The notes under the pieces were generated by a model. It did not search any database. It was not told the origin of the DNA and saw only the letters and a program-made list of their open reading frames with translations. Below are positions 1-11,265 of a stretch of DNA of 64,000 nt, in pieces. The translations under genes were made by a program, and so were the position numbers. Each line of letters opens with the position of its first letter. Within the stretch, counting starts at the first letter, position 1. This DNA comes from Zanthoxylum bungeanum (lineage: Eukaryota > Streptophyta > Magnoliopsida > Sapindales > Rutaceae), in assembly GCA_019454045.1 (NCBI GenBank), contig SKCR01032769.1:496001-560000 (forward strand), in the 5' to 3' direction.

Positions 1-616
1 AATTACTTGGGTTAATAACTCACACTCTTAATCTTCTTTATTTTTTGTGAGTACCCAAGTTGAATTGTAAATATTTCATTTTCAAACACTTATGGTTGTG
101 GAAATACCTTGTTGAGTGAGTATAGTTAAAAATGTGATTTGGTTGTAAAAGATTTGAGAGAGAACTTAGAAGATAAAAATCTTGTTTAAAGGTTTGGAGT
201 GAATCCAAAGGACAAAACTCTTGGTTGTGAGTGAGCCACGAAAAACTCATAGTGTAAAGTGTGGAATCCCTTTTGGATAGTGGAAAGCTTCAAGCACGGC
301 TTGAAGGAGTTGACGTAGGCATTGTTGGCCGAACCACTATAAATCCGATGTCAATTTCTCTAATCCTATCTCTTTAATTTATTACAAGCATTTTATTAGA
401 TTTTCATAATATTTAGCATAGTTTATCATTGATAAAATTAATTTTTGGGTGTATTAATTGTAGAAATTGAAATCTCTACTTAAACGATAAAATATACCAT
501 CTAAATAACTTAAAATCGTAAAGAATTTCTACTTCCATAGTATTTGGCCAACACCAAATTCACCCCCTCTTGGGTATATAGAGATTATTGTTTGAGTGTG
601 CTTGTAGGTAATTTCA
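1..616 (+). repeat. 5' LTR of copia A, 3' part only
   Basis: The sequence aligns by eye with 8575-9180 and more loosely with the LTR ends of elements B and C. Shared landmarks are the GTGAGCCACGAAAAACTC stretch, GGACGTAGGCATTGTTGG, and the end GTAGGTAATTTCA. The U3 half lies outside the window. Confidence 0.8.
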
Positions 617-631
617 ATTTTTATCAGAGCC
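617..631 (+). other. Degraded primer-binding site of copia A
   Basis: The sequence TTTTTATCAGAGCC follows the LTR end directly. It is a mutated form of TTGGTATCAGAGC, the initiator tRNA-Met priming site intact in element C at 46853-46866. Confidence 0.65.
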
Positions 632-794
632 ATGTATTCTCAACAAAGACTTAATCGTTCTAGAATATATCATAACCTTTACAGGTTACACAACAACCTT
701 GCGAGGGATTTTCGACAAATAGACTTTCATTCTACATCGGAACCAATTACAACTATATGAATATGAAGATGTTGACTACCTCATTGTCGTTTAT

Positions 795-1341
795 GTGGAA
801 TCTTTCAAAGTGATTACAAAAGGTACTAACATGCCAATGAGGAAAGATAACAACAATGTGAAATTTCCAAAAGTGCAATTCCAATGGACATATGAGGATT
901 ACATGGAAATTTCCAAGAATGCAAAGGCTCTCAATCATTTACTTTGTGCTATTGATCGGAGCCAAATCAACAAACTTCCGGAATTTGAAAATACATATGA
1001 ATTATGGAAGTCATTGGAAATGGTCGATGAAGGCACTAGTCAAGTTAAAGAGTCAAAGATCAACCGATTCATGTGCGAATTGGATAGCTTCAATATGGAA
1101 GCTGATGAAAATATTGAGAAGATGATTTCAGGATTCACCATGATTATAAATCAACTAAGTGCTTTAGGAAAAAGTATTAGTACAAGTGATCAAGTAAAGA
1201 AGATCATCCATCAAAGATTCTAATAATATGAACACTTTGAAGTTGGATGATTTGGTGGGAAAAATGATAGAATTTGAGATGGAGATAGAGAAGGATTTAA
1301 AGGGAAAAAAAGAATAGCGCTTAAGTCATTTTTGAGAAAAG
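795..1341 (+). pseudogene. Gag N-terminal half, copia A
   Basis: The longest open stretch, 795-1223, translates to a UBN2-type copia Gag. It includes KALNHLLCAIDRSQINKLPE, YELWKSLEMV and GTSQVKESKINRFMCELDSF, all matching the Gags of elements B and C. The frame breaks at about 1223, where 'IIHQRF' replaces the 'ILRSLPKEFRSY' of element C. Coding similarity resumes as NTLKLDDLVGKMIEFEMEIE up to the solo LTR insertion at 1347. The true start codon seen in C (MASTSNSSN) is lost in A; the region upstream of 795 is recognisable only by short matches. This half is separated from the other half of gag (4463-5440) by the solo LTR. It would package RNA into virus-like particles if intact, but it is clearly broken. 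Confidence 0.8.
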
Positions 1342-1484
1342 CGGATTGTAGGCACTGCATTTTTGCATATTAACCCGATGAGGAGTCTTATTTGGAGACA
1401 ACTACCTTTTGAGTCACGGAAGCCGCGGGAAACGGATATCGGAAGGGGAAATTCAGAATAAACAAGCTCACTGTCTTCGTTAGT

Positions 1485-1562
1485 GCTGCGTTCGTTACTT
1501 CGTTCGAACGGGAAACAGATTGCGGGCGTTCGTGTCGCGTTCGAGGACGCGTTCGAACGGTG
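1485..1562. repeat. TTCGAA/GTTCG palindrome cluster in solo LTR
   Basis: Several CGTTCGAACG and GCGTTCG words are packed in about 80 bp in otherwise AT-rich sequence. The nearest TATA box is about 440 bp downstream. Confidence 0.7.
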
Positions 1563-2002
1563 TCGGTAATTCTGGTTTTGCTACTAGCCTCACACTCAGC
1601 CCATTTAGCTCCCCAAAGCCCATAAAACACATCCCAAATTAAATAAATAAATATTAACTTAAATATTAAACATTAAATAAAATATTTAAACCAATTAAAT
1701 AATTAAATAAAACATATACCAAACATAAAATAAACAATTACCAACTTAAACTAAAATCATGCCTAAATTAAACAAATCACATACTAAATCAAAATATAAT
1801 CATGCCTAATTAAAATCAATCAACCAATTATATTCCCAATCTAATAAGATACTTACCAATATAAAATATTTGTATTCCTAAACCAACACAAATTAAATAT
1901 TCAACCTTCCCTATCTGGCCAAGATTTGTCCCCCCTCAATCTTTGACTTCCCTTAACCAAACCAAATCAAATCCCTTTCCTTGTCAAGCCCAACCCTTTG
2001 CC

Positions 2003-2009
2003 TATAAAA
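2003..2009 (+). promoter_or_regulatory. TATA box of the solo LTR
   Basis: CCTATAAAAAGAACCC matches the plant LTR promoter form. It is followed by a C- and A-rich, 5'-UTR-like stretch. Confidence 0.55.
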
Positions 2010-2775
2010 AGAACCCTTCACCAACCTTCTCAACCCTAGTCCATAGCTAGCTCATACACACAAAACACACACAACTCACACAAAATCACAAGAGAAAAGA
2101 AAACACTTGACATATACACAGAAAGAGAACAAAAGAGCCCCAACTATCTCCTCCATAGCCAAAACCACCTCCGTAAACCCCCACACATCACCGAAACAGC
2201 CACCCACACAGCAGCCCTCCACCATCGAAAATTACCACAAAAACCACAATGTATTACACACCCAAACAACCTCTTAAATCGCCCAAACAGCAGCCCAAAT
2301 CCTTAAAAAACAGTAACATAAAAAAACTGCATAGATAATCCTAAAAATAATCACATTTAATTGCACTAAGAACCCACACAAACTTGGAATAGTTCATTGA
2401 AAATGTTAAAACAAGCGGCCCGTGCAGTGAGCAGCAAGACCGAGGCCAAATAGGAGCAGAACGGAGTTCGAACCGCAAGCAAAACAGCAAGGCAGTGAGC
2501 TAGGACGCTGAACCAGTGAACCAGAAAAGTTGCGGAGCTTTACCCCCCTTTTCGATATTCGTGGAACGCGAGTCCGAGAGACAGCTTAAAAGGTTAGACC
2601 TGAGGGTATCTTTCACACTTGTTTTCCTTTTCCGCATTATTTATTAAGTATTACTTGTATGATTGTAATGTTGAAATGCGTGTTGTGGTCTTTGAGTAGA
2701 TAAATATGCATGAATTAATTATGAGATGTAATATGTTGTGGGTATTGGATGAATGTGAGATGTGTCAACTCTCAC

Positions 2776-2871
2776 GGTATATCGGATGGAAACCCGGACA
2801 TAAATTTCATAGCCGATTCCGAATGGACGGTAATATGATCTGTACTCGGGCCACAATTCCACGTACCGCTT
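2776..2871 (+). repeat. 96 bp direct repeat, copy 1 (copy 2 at 3917-4012)
   Basis: Both copies start GGTATATCGGATGGAAACC and end CACGTACCGCTT, with few differences by eye. They bracket the tandem arrays inside the solo LTR. Confidence 0.8.
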
Positions 2872-2963
2872 GAGTAAACGGCACCATCTCTCTTTCGTTG
2901 TGTTGCTTTTGTTTATTTAGTTTTCTTTACTTGAATTCAATATGTTGTGCATGATTCAATCAA

Positions 2964-3425
2964 GCGCATGGGCTTAGTGAGTTAGTCCAAAGGTCCTCCA
3001 TTTGGGAGACAAAGAGCCGAAAAGGCCACCTTTGTGACACTACTTCGCCGCGCCGGTTGATGTGTGTTCGGTTGGATGCGAGATACGTTCAATCGGGCAT
3101 ACTTAGTTTGATATTATTGAGTTTATCTTTTATGCATGGTTCAATCAAGCGCATGGGCTTAGTAAGTGGAATGAAAGATCCCTTATGGGAGGGGTTAAAA
3201 CCCGTTACCACGATGCTTTGCCGCGCCGGTTGATGTGTGTTCAGATTGGACGTAAGATGTGTTCAATCGGGCATACTTGGTTGATATGATTGGTTCTATT
3301 TTTGTATGTGTGATGTGACGCGCATGGGTTTAGTACGTTGGTCTAAAGGTCCTCTCTTTGAGAGATCAAGAGCCCCAAAAGGCCACCTTTACGGCAGTAC
3401 TTCACCGCGCCCCTTTATTTTGTGT
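2964..3425 (+). repeat. Three-copy tandem repeat of about 175 bp
   Basis: Copies begin at GCGCATGGG at 2964, 3149 and 3320. Each continues into a block with GGTC or GATC, AAAGGCCACCTTT-like words and GCCGCGCCGGTTGATGTG. The copies are imperfect. Confidence 0.75.
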
Positions 3426-3464
3426 TTATGTATTGCATCCCATTTCATGCATCAGGTCCGTTTA

Positions 3465-3790
3465 CGTTCGAACGCGTTTACGAACGCAACTCGAACGCGC
3501 ATACATTTTGCCTTATCATGCATCAGGTCTCATTTCCGTTCGAACGCGTTAACAAACGCCATACGAACGCGAGCATTCTGTTTCGTTTCCGTTCGAACGC
3601 GTTAACAAACGCCATACGAACGCGAGCATTCTGTTTCATTTTCGTTCGAACGCGTTAACAAACGCCATACGAACGTGAGCATTCTGTTTCATTTCCGTTC
3701 GAACGCGTTTACGAACGCTACTCGAACGTGAGCATTCTGTTTCATTTCCGTTCGAACGCGTTTACGAACGCTACATGAACGTGTACACAC
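3465..3790 (+). repeat. 53 bp tandem array with GTTCGAAC palindromes
   Basis: Units start with CGTTCGAACGCGTT at 3537, 3590, 3643, 3696 and 3749, exactly 53 bp apart. A longer variant unit starts at 3465. Each unit carries the palindrome CGTTCGAACG followed by two more CGAACG words and ends in GAGCATTCTGTTTC. Confidence 0.9.
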
Positions 3791-4462
3791 TGAACTGAGT
3801 CTGTCTTATTATATTCATGCATAATTTCCTCTTGGTTGATCTTTCTTGTGCAAATATGTTAATATATTACAATTCATATGCTTATATCATGATAACATTT
3901 GAGTATTATTCCTTGTGGTATATCGGATGGAAACCCAGACGTAAATTCCGTAGCCGATTCCGAATGGACGGTAGTGCGGTCTGTACTTGGGCTACAATTC
4001 CACGTACCGCTTGGAAAAGTGCCCACATGTGTGCTTGTATGGTTAATATGTGTGCTTGTATGGTTAACATGTGTGCTTGTGTTTTTCCTGAATGCGATAT
4101 GTAAATAAAGTTGTATGTTCGTTGCTATCTTGATATATGTTAAGCATGCAATTTTAAATGTGAGATATATGTGAAAATGTGCACATAAGTTTTATTTTGC
4201 ATATGAGAATTTAGAAGCATGATACTCTTGGAAATAAGTGTTACTTAAGCTTGATTAAATTATCACATAAATCCTTTCATTACAAGTGACATAAGTAAGG
4301 GACCATTCCGAACCCAACGGTTTGAGGTCTTCCCTTGCGAGGGGTGAGTGCGGCCTTAAATCTTTGTCCCGGTTCACACCGGGTGGCGACTCCATGTTAT
4401 TTAATCCTTCCCAACTAGGCCGCGAGCCTAGGAACGGCGTCGCTCAGGTCCTGTGTCCTACA

Positions 4463-5440
4463 CGGATAGTACAATCTCAAGTGATGAGGAATATGATAAT
4501 GATGATGACATGGAAAAATTGACAAAGAACTTCAAGAAATTCCTCAAATCTAAAAAGCCTAAAGAAAATATCGGATGGATGAGAAGAAAGAGAAAAATCG
4601 GCCAAGGAAGTAGAAGAATGATAAAACCACATGCTATGAGTGTGAAAAACCATGTCACATAGTTTCCGATTACCCATTGAGAAGATTCAATGGAACATTC
4701 AAAAGAAGACAATGAAAGCAAATTAGAGCGATAACGACTCAAGCTCATCCGATGAAGAAAATGAAGAGATGATTAGAGATCTTGCCTTTATGGCAACTGA
4801 AGATGACGATTTCTTCATTGAGAGGAATGAAGAAAATATACATGATTCCTCCGAATATGATGAATTATTTGAAACATTTAATGAATTGTATAATTCACTA
4901 AGAAAAAAGCATAAATTACTTAAAAATGAGCATTATTCATTATTATATTATCATACATCAATTGTTGAGAGGAATGTAATGCATGCAAAAGAAATTGTAT
5001 GCTTAAAAGATGAGATTTTAAAACTTGAAAAGAACATGTCTAGTATATCATCTAGCTCATCTAGTTCTAGTACATGTGAGTGCAACACCTTGAAAGATGA
5101 AAATGGTGCATTAAATAAAAAAGTTGTTGATTTGCACTCAATAGTAATAAAACTCACTTTGGGAGAGAAAATTTTTAGAATGCTACTTGATTCCCAAATA
5201 TGCGTATTCAATAAAGAGGGTTTGAGATATAAACCTTACAACAAACAAACTTTTTTGTAAAATTATTTTGTAAAGACATCAACCTCTTATAGATATGTTA
5301 ATAGTGATGCAAATGTCACATGTCATGCATGCAATAGGAAATGACATAAGATTTATGATTGCATGTACAAGAATAAATTGAATGAATGGGTTCCCAAAGG
5401 AACCAAAATTAACCCTCATGGACCCAAGAAAAATTAGGTA
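4463..5440 (+). pseudogene. Gag C-terminal half, copia A (two zinc knuckles, coiled coil)
   Basis: After the second CGGAT duplication the gag resumes with the acidic EEYDNDDDMEKLTKNF stretch. A CCHC knuckle follows at about 4630, read as CYECEKPCHIVSDY. Its glycine is changed to Cys and the final Cys to Tyr, so zinc binding should be lost. The open frame 4769-5260 then gives an acidic, Lys- and Leu-rich, coiled-coil-like segment with a Ser run. A second knuckle near 5311 reads CHACNRK-stop-HKIYDCM, with the glycine codon turned into TGA. The reading ends with the GPKK tail that closes Gag in element C. Several frame breaks make this a pseudogene. Confidence 0.8.
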
Positions 5441-6378
5441 CTAAAATATGCTTGAAAGATTGTGTAGGTGAAGCTTTGGGAAAAGTAATCAATGAGATAT
5501 GCAAATGATCCCAAAGACTCAACACAAAATGAGGAAAAAGCTCAACAAGAAGTATATCAAATGCAACCTCAAAAACGACTAAGTTTTATGAATGGTGGAT
5601 TTTTCACTTGAAGACAACGGTAAAAGGTAAAATCTGGGATTACGGAAACATTGGTACTTTTTCCTCCACTCTACTTGAGTATGCTTAAATTTTTTACATG
5701 AATTGAACTTGATTGTAAAGCATGCTATTGATTAGACATTTTGAACTAAAATGTTTGATTTAAGTATTGATGAAACTCTTCAAGCTAATTGATAACTTGT
5801 TTGAATCATTAGAAATGCTCAAAAATTGAAATTGAGGCAACATTATAATATTCGCCTAAATTATATGAATTGATCATATTTTTTAATCAATATTGGTATC
5901 ACATTGAGTATATGGACATATATGATCATTTTGAATACTCTTTTGATATATCTTGCAATTGGTCATTGTTGGTTAAAAATGAAATGCATTGATATTGGTA
6001 TAGCTTGAATGATTTTGATGATCTATACATGAATATTAAATTGTATGAAAAAAAGGGGAGAAAGTGCTAGTTGTGCAAGCTTATGAACTTTATTATTATG
6101 TTTTGAGCACATGTTGGTTTATATCTCGTTGGCCTAATTTTTGCTTCCCCATACTTTTTTCTAATGGAAAAGGGGGATAAATCATAAAAATGAGAGAAAA
6201 TTTGTGATGACCTCATCCTCATATTGAGAGGGAGTATATTTGTACTAATGTATTTGTCTAAATCTTATAAAGCTATATTGAAAGACAATCATATATTAAT
6301 GGGGAACTATAATCGTCAATAAATTTGGAACTCTTAAAACTCACAAGTTTTAAAGGTTGTCGTCATAAAAAAAAAGAC
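5441..6378 (+). other. 3' non-coding region of copia A, no pol
   Basis: This AT-rich stretch corresponds to the 3' untranslated regions of elements B and C. Landmarks are GGAAACATTGGTAC at 5643, AAGGGGGATAAATCAT at 6170 and 'TACTAATGTATTTGTCTAA' at 6242. No pol domain is readable in any frame. Confidence 0.65.
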
Positions 6379-6608
6379 TGTAAGCGCCATTGTACTTGAT
6401 GAATGATTTTGATGATGCAACCCTAGCAGCTTCGACGAGCATTCACGAGCATTACAAAAAGATGTCGAAGCATTTTGGATATGAATACTCAAGCTCCAAA
6501 TGAAGATATCTAGTGTTGTCTTATAGTTTATGGCTCTCAATATAAGTGAGTTGATAATTTAAGTATTCTAAACTTATAGGACTCACACACATTCATATAT
6601 AGACATGC
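6379..6608 (+). repeat. 3' LTR of copia A, left part
   Basis: It starts TGTAAGCGCC after an A-rich tract. It contains TTCGACGAGCATT and ACAAAAAGATGTCGAAGCA, matching the LTR starts at 45544 and 53393. It is broken by the hAT insertion and resumes at about 8500. Confidence 0.7.
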
Positions 6609-8499
6609 ACACGATTCGATTACGATTTAAAATAGTAAATGAATCGTGTGGTTGGCAGTTTGGCTTTGGCCGAACCGTAGACTAACGATTCAGCCTACGG
6701 TTCGATTGCAGTTTTGGCCAAAGCCAAACCGCAACCGAACGATAAACCAATGGTTCGGTCTACGGTTCATTACGATTTTGGACAAAGCCGAGTCGCAACC
6801 GAATCTTAACCGCGCCAAACTGCACTATTCGATTCAGTTTAAGGTTTGATCGGTTACGATTCGGCTAAAATCGAACTGTAACCGAACCTTCGGTTTAAGA
6901 TTTGAAATCGATTTTAAAAAAAAATAAGTTAAATTATTATAAAAATAATAAAATATTAAAGATTTACTAAAGACATTGATAATTTATTTATTGTTTTGAA
7001 AAAAAAAGCTTGCACTTACATAAGCTGCTACGTATCCTCTTGGGGAGTAGATGAATCAAAGCTCACGTAGTTTTGTCACATTTTATTTTTAATAATTTAC
7101 CCCATTAATATTTTATTCATCGTCATCTGGGGAAGGCGGTCTAGTTCTTGAGTTTTCGGTTCCAGTTGTGTCCGTGATATCACACAAATCTTCAAAAATT
7201 TCTGGTTGATTTTCTTGTTCATGACGTTCCGCTCTACACCAATCATCAAGACACGTTTGAGATTCTAACGTCTCCGGTTTCAACCTTGATCTTCTGTCAT
7301 CAAGAATATTGCCGCCTATACTAAATGCTTGCTCTACAGATACAGTTGAGACCGGTGTCGGTAATACCTCCCTTGCAATCACGGCCGGACATGAAACAAT
7401 CATTGATGTTTTTGCCACCAATCAAGGATAATAAATTTCTCACCTACAAAATTACTTTGGGGAAACTCGAAAATTATCATTAGATATGCATTAATTTCTG
7501 AATAAGTGGTGGTGGTATTAGTGGACTTTGATTTTTTTGCTTCGCTGCATTAACCAACTTCTACCAGTATGAAATTGTTAGGATTATCAAATTCATTGTT
7601 AGGATCATAAAAAACATTGTTAGGATCATCAAGAACATCATCAAATTCGTTGCTATTATTATTAGGTTCGGCTATTACCACCAAAATGTCAAGACTTGTA
7701 AGGAGAAAATTATTTGAAGTTAGATAATAAACATCACTTAAAATATTCGTAGCATCATTTAAAACTTTTAAAATCTCTAAAATTTTTGAACGAACTTCCC
7801 AATGACTGGGATATAAAACTACACCATATTGATAGTGAGCAACAAATAAACATAATAAATCTTTATATTCAAAACTTTCATTTAGTAAAAAAAAGTAGAA
7901 TTCCAACGAGTTGGAACATCACAATATTTTACTTACAAAAAGTACATCATTCTCTTCTAATTTTAGAATACGACCAAATTAAATTAATTACTTTTTTAAT
8001 ATGTACAATATGAGAGTTTAAAGATTTCAAACCATCTTGTACACATAAATTCAAAATATGACATGCACACCGAACACGGAAAAATTACCTCCTAAATTTG
8101 GTTGGCAAATAGCTTTAAGTTCATTGATTGATGCAGTATTAGCCGATGCATTATCAAATCCAATAGTTAAATTTTTTTCACTAATTCATATTGTTGTAAA
8201 ATACTACTAATCATTATATAAATATTATGTGCGGTGTGTGCATCATCAAAAAGCCGAAATGCAATAATTCGTTTTTGAATAAACCATGAATCATCAATCC
8301 AATGACATGTCACACACCCATATATGAATGTGACTACCAATGGTCACCCCATATGTCACTACAAATTGAAACACGACCTTTAAGTTTAAAAAATAATTCT
8401 CTTAAATTATTTTGACATTTTGCATACAATTCTATCATTTTTCTTTTACATGTCATCCTAGTAAAAATGATAGTCAGAACCTCGATTTCTCACTTGAGA
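6609..8499 (-). mobile_element. Degraded hAT transposon inside copia A 3' LTR
   Basis: Sequence foreign to the LTR lies between two LTR segments and carries hAT transposase remnants on the minus strand. The left end (6610-6910) is made of many direct and inverted copies of CCGAACCGTAG/CTACGGTTCG-like words, as in hAT subterminal regions. I could not fix the terminal repeats or an 8 bp duplication, so both borders are approximate. Confidence 0.7.
7113..8400 (-). pseudogene. hAT transposase pseudogene
   Basis: Reading leftward from about 8400, the frames give a typical plant hAT order. CSDIWGDHW is followed by SYMGV, a DDSWFIQKRIIAFR-like stretch, DNASANTASINELKAICQP, and VRCACHILNLCVQDGLKSLN. 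Next come DVPTRWNS and a 7550-7906 open frame with ILEILKVLNDATNILS. The C-terminal dimerisation domain lies at 7113-7421, with VSTVSVEQAFSIGGNILDD and RSRLKPETLE. In the family these form the RNase-H-like catalytic core and the dimerisation domain of a RICESLEEPER/Tag-like transposase. Stops and frameshifts break it into at least three pieces, and the BED zinc finger is not seen. It is inactive. Confidence 0.82.
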
Positions 8500-9180
8500 A
8501 TTTTAACAATACTTTTTATCATACACTCTCCTAATCATTAAAGCTCACCACATACATCTTCATATCATTAGTGAGCTTGGAATTACTTGGGTTAGCAACT
8601 CACACTCTTAATCTTCTTTATTCTTTGTGAGTATCTAAGTTGAATTGTAAATCTTTATATTCAAATACTTGAGGTTATGGAGATCCCTTGTTGAGTTTCT
8701 ATACTCAAAATGATGATTTGGTTGTAAAAGATTTAAGAGTGAACCTAGTAGATAAAACTCTTGTGTAAGGATTTAGAGTGAACCTAAGGGACAAAACTCT
8801 TGGTTGTGAGTGAGTCACGAAAAAATCACGGTGTAAAGTGGGGAATCACTTTTGGATAGTGGAAAGCTTCAAGCGCGGCTTGGAGGAGTGGACGTAGGCA
8901 TTGTTGGCTGAACCACTATAAATTCGGTGTCAATTTCTCTAACACTATCTCTTTAATTTATTACCAGCATTATATTAAATTTTCATATTATTTATCATTG
9001 TTTGTCATTGATAAAATTAATTGTTGAATGTATTAATTGTAGAAATTGAACTTTAAACTTAATCAGTAAAATATACCATCTAAGTAGCTTAAAATCGTAA
9101 AAAAAATTTATTTCCATAATTTTTGGCCAATACCCAAATCATCACCGGATGTTGTTTGAGTGTGCTGGTAGGTAATTTCA
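8500..9180 (+). repeat. 3' LTR of copia A, right part
   Basis: LTR sequence resumes with TTTTTATCATACACTCTCC and matches 1-616 from about 8580. It ends GGTAATTTCA at 9180. It corresponds to 54110-54784 of element B. Confidence 0.8.
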
Positions 9181-9683
9181 TAATAGTGTGTTTATATTAG
9201 GGTTATAACATCTCAATGATTAGTAACTTTATTGCATATACGCTTTAAAAATCTAATTCAAGTCGTGAAAAAAAATAAAGATTAATAATAGCAAAAAAAT
9301 AAAAATTCAAGTGAATCAATCGATTCATATTGTTGATGCAAAATTAACCAAACGTGAAAGTTGGTGGCATTTGATTGAGATAACACTTTGCCCAAATTAA
9401 TTAAGCAAGTTATTGGCTCATTATTTGTTGGATGTTACAAATTAATAAAACACTGCAGAGTCTTGCATTTGACGAGGCCTCTAGGCCAGCTACATTGTAA
9501 ATTATCATCATTTCAATGAACTAATGATAATTGATGGACCCATTAATTATAATCATTTATATCTTTAACTGATTTTTTTTTTCAGTTTAATTATCACCAG
9601 TTTCAAGCCACTGGCTGCATATCATTTTTATTTAACTGAAAACAAAAATTAAAAGTAGGAAGGCGGCCAGCCAAATAGCTACT
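9181..9683. other. Intergenic, nothing recognised
   Basis: About 500 bp of AT-rich sequence between copia A and the LINE poly-A tail. No ORF, motif or repeat was recognised. Confidence 0.5.
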
Positions 9684-9884
9684 TTTTTTTTTTTTTTTTG
9701 ATAAAAGAGGGGAGGTTTATATTAATCATATGATTCAATGACTCATAAAATATGAGCCCAAAAAAGTTCAGCCAAACGACAATACATAATAATAAAAAAA
9801 AAAATTATATGGGAAACATTTCTAGATAAGAACCAAGGAAAAGTTAAAGATATGTTCAAGATTTAACAGATGAAGGGAAATGAA

Positions 9885-10397
9885 TTAAATTTGCAACAGA
9901 GAGATTGAAGTCTTAATGCTTAGAGGATAACCATCTACATATGAGCTTCTGAATTTTAAAGCGAATAGAAAGAGTTTCGCTTGATACCTTTTTAAAGATC
10001 CGATGATTTCTTTCAATCCAAATGGACTAATAAACCGCCATAAAAAAAAATTCAAAAAAATCAAACAACTTATATTCAAGTATATGAACTCAAGAGAGTG
10101 AATGAAGTCAGATGGATTACTAGAACAAACCCAGATAAAGCCCCACCAATTAAAAAACCACGACCAAATCATCCAAGCAAACGTGCATGAGAACAAAAGA
10201 TGATTAGTGGATTCAATGTCATCATTGCAGAGAATACAAGAGAGAGAATTGGCATTAATGATACCTCTTCGGAAGAGGAAGTCTTTTGTTTGAATTTTTC
10301 CTTGAATGAAAAGCCAACAAAATATTTGTGCCTTTTTAGAGGCAGCACTCTTCCAAATAAATGGGAACTTCCAGATTTGAAGAGAGTTGGGATTCAC
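9885..10397 (-). pseudogene. LINE ORF2 zinc-binding (zf-RVT) region
   Basis: The 170 aa reading contains IWKSAASKKAQIFCWLFIQG, then TKDFLFRRGIINANSLSCIL, CNDDIESTNHLLFSCTFA and MIWSWF. This is the classic reverse-transcriptase zinc-binding domain that follows the RT in plant L1 elements, with the C-x2-C and H-x4-C ligands visible. It helps the ORF2 protein bind RNA. The rest of ORF2 upstream is in other frames, so this is a fragment of a dead gene. It ends about 200 bp before the poly-A tail. Confidence 0.82.
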
Positions 10398-10877
10398 AAG
10401 GGTTTCGTAACAGCAACAGACAAAAAACCATCGGGGCTGCTTAACCAGATTACTGAATCCGCAATATCAGGCTTGAGTGTGCAACTATTGATAATCTGGA
10501 AAAGTGATACCAGATCCTCATTTTCAGATGCCATTAGCTGACGTCTTCAAGGTGAAGTGGATGAGCTGGAAGTAATGAAGTCTGCAACTGAAATTTTTTA
10601 TTAATTGCAATCCTAAACAAAATAGGGAAAAGTTGATAGAGATGTTGAGGACTACACCATTTATGAAGCCAAAATTGAGTTCTAAGACCATTGCCAATAT
10701 TGAGAGAAAGACAGTGAAACCAGAGTTCGAAGTCAGATTCTGAAGCTTAGTGATTTATGCCCCGATAGGGGACTGACAATGAGAAGATATTGGAAACCAG
10801 TCCAACAAATTACCTCCATACTTGTGGTAAATCAAATGCTTTTAGAGAGAGTTATTATCATCAGCGAACTTCCAAAT

Positions 10878-11081
10878 TCATTTAAATAAAAGTGTCAGAT
10901 TCATAGGTTTTAAATCCATAGCCCTCAATCCTCCGTATTTAAGAGGCTTCTTAATCACATCCCATTTTACTTTGCATAGAACTTTACTATCATATGACCC
11001 AGACCAAAAGAATATTCTAAGAAAGCTTTCAATTTTGCTGGAAACAGAATTTGGCATTTTGAAGACAGAGAGGAAAACCAA
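10878..11081 (-). pseudogene. LINE ORF2 segment after the reverse transcriptase
   Basis: The reading SVFKMPNSVSSKIESFLRIF and FWSGSYDSKVLCKVKWDVI and KPLKYGGLRAMDLKPMN matches the conserved region between RT and zf-RVT in plant LINEs (usual form: 'FLW.G....K...V.W..VC.PK..GGLG...L...N'). It lies in a different frame from the flanking blocks. Confidence 0.75.
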
Positions 11082-11265
11082 AGGAATGGATGAGAGAGTA
11101 GATTTTAAAAGAGCTAACCTGCCCCTGAATGACGAGAATTTATTTTTCCAGTCGCATAGACGCCTCTTTATTTTTTAATAATCGGATCTCAAATATCACT
11201 TTTCTTAGGATTACCACCGATAGGCAGTCCCAAGTATTTGAAAGGTGTAGAAGAGTATTTACAAT

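Larger units (their letters stand above)
1347..4462 (+). mobile_element. 3.1 kb solo LTR inserted in copia A gag
   Basis: The unit begins TGTAGGCACTG and ends TGTCCTACA. It is flanked by the perfect 5 bp target duplication CGGAT (1342-1346 and 4463-4467). Removing it rejoins the gag sequence as in element B, where the same region is uninterrupted near 51560. No internal domain or second LTR exists, so this is a solo LTR left by LTR-LTR recombination. At 3116 bp it is long. It contains a TATA box, two 96 bp direct repeats, a three-copy tandem of about 175 bp and a 53 bp tandem array. The size and the GGTGGCGACTCC stretch near its end suggest a Tat/OTA gypsy, which is inference. Confidence 0.88.
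1..9180 (+). mobile_element. Gag-only copia element A (TR-GAG type), left-truncated
   Basis: The element runs from a partial 5' LTR at the window edge, through a degraded tRNA-Met-type primer site and a broken gag, to a 3' LTR ending at 9180. Positions 1-616 and about 8575-9180 are diverged copies of the same LTR end. No protease, integrase or reverse transcriptase is visible between the LTRs, so the element is non-autonomous. The internal region is split by a solo LTR (1347-4462), and the 3' LTR is split by an hAT element (about 6609-8499). The Gag matches those of elements B and C. It is the oldest of the three, judging by stops and LTR divergence. The lineage resembles SIRE/Maximus copia Gag, but that is inferred from the Gag layout alone. 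Confidence 0.8.

Noticed and set aside
3306..3658. Overlapping plus-strand frames of 64-99 codons
   Set aside because: These are translations of the 53 bp tandem array and the preceding tandem repeat in a solo LTR. The peptides are simply periodic.
3465..3790. Regular repeats with constant spacing, CRISPR-like at first sight
   Set aside because: The whole 53 bp unit is repeated with no unique spacers, in a plant LTR.
10200..10541. 113-codon plus-strand frame
   Set aside because: It overlaps the zf-RVT domain of the minus-strand LINE and is its antisense.
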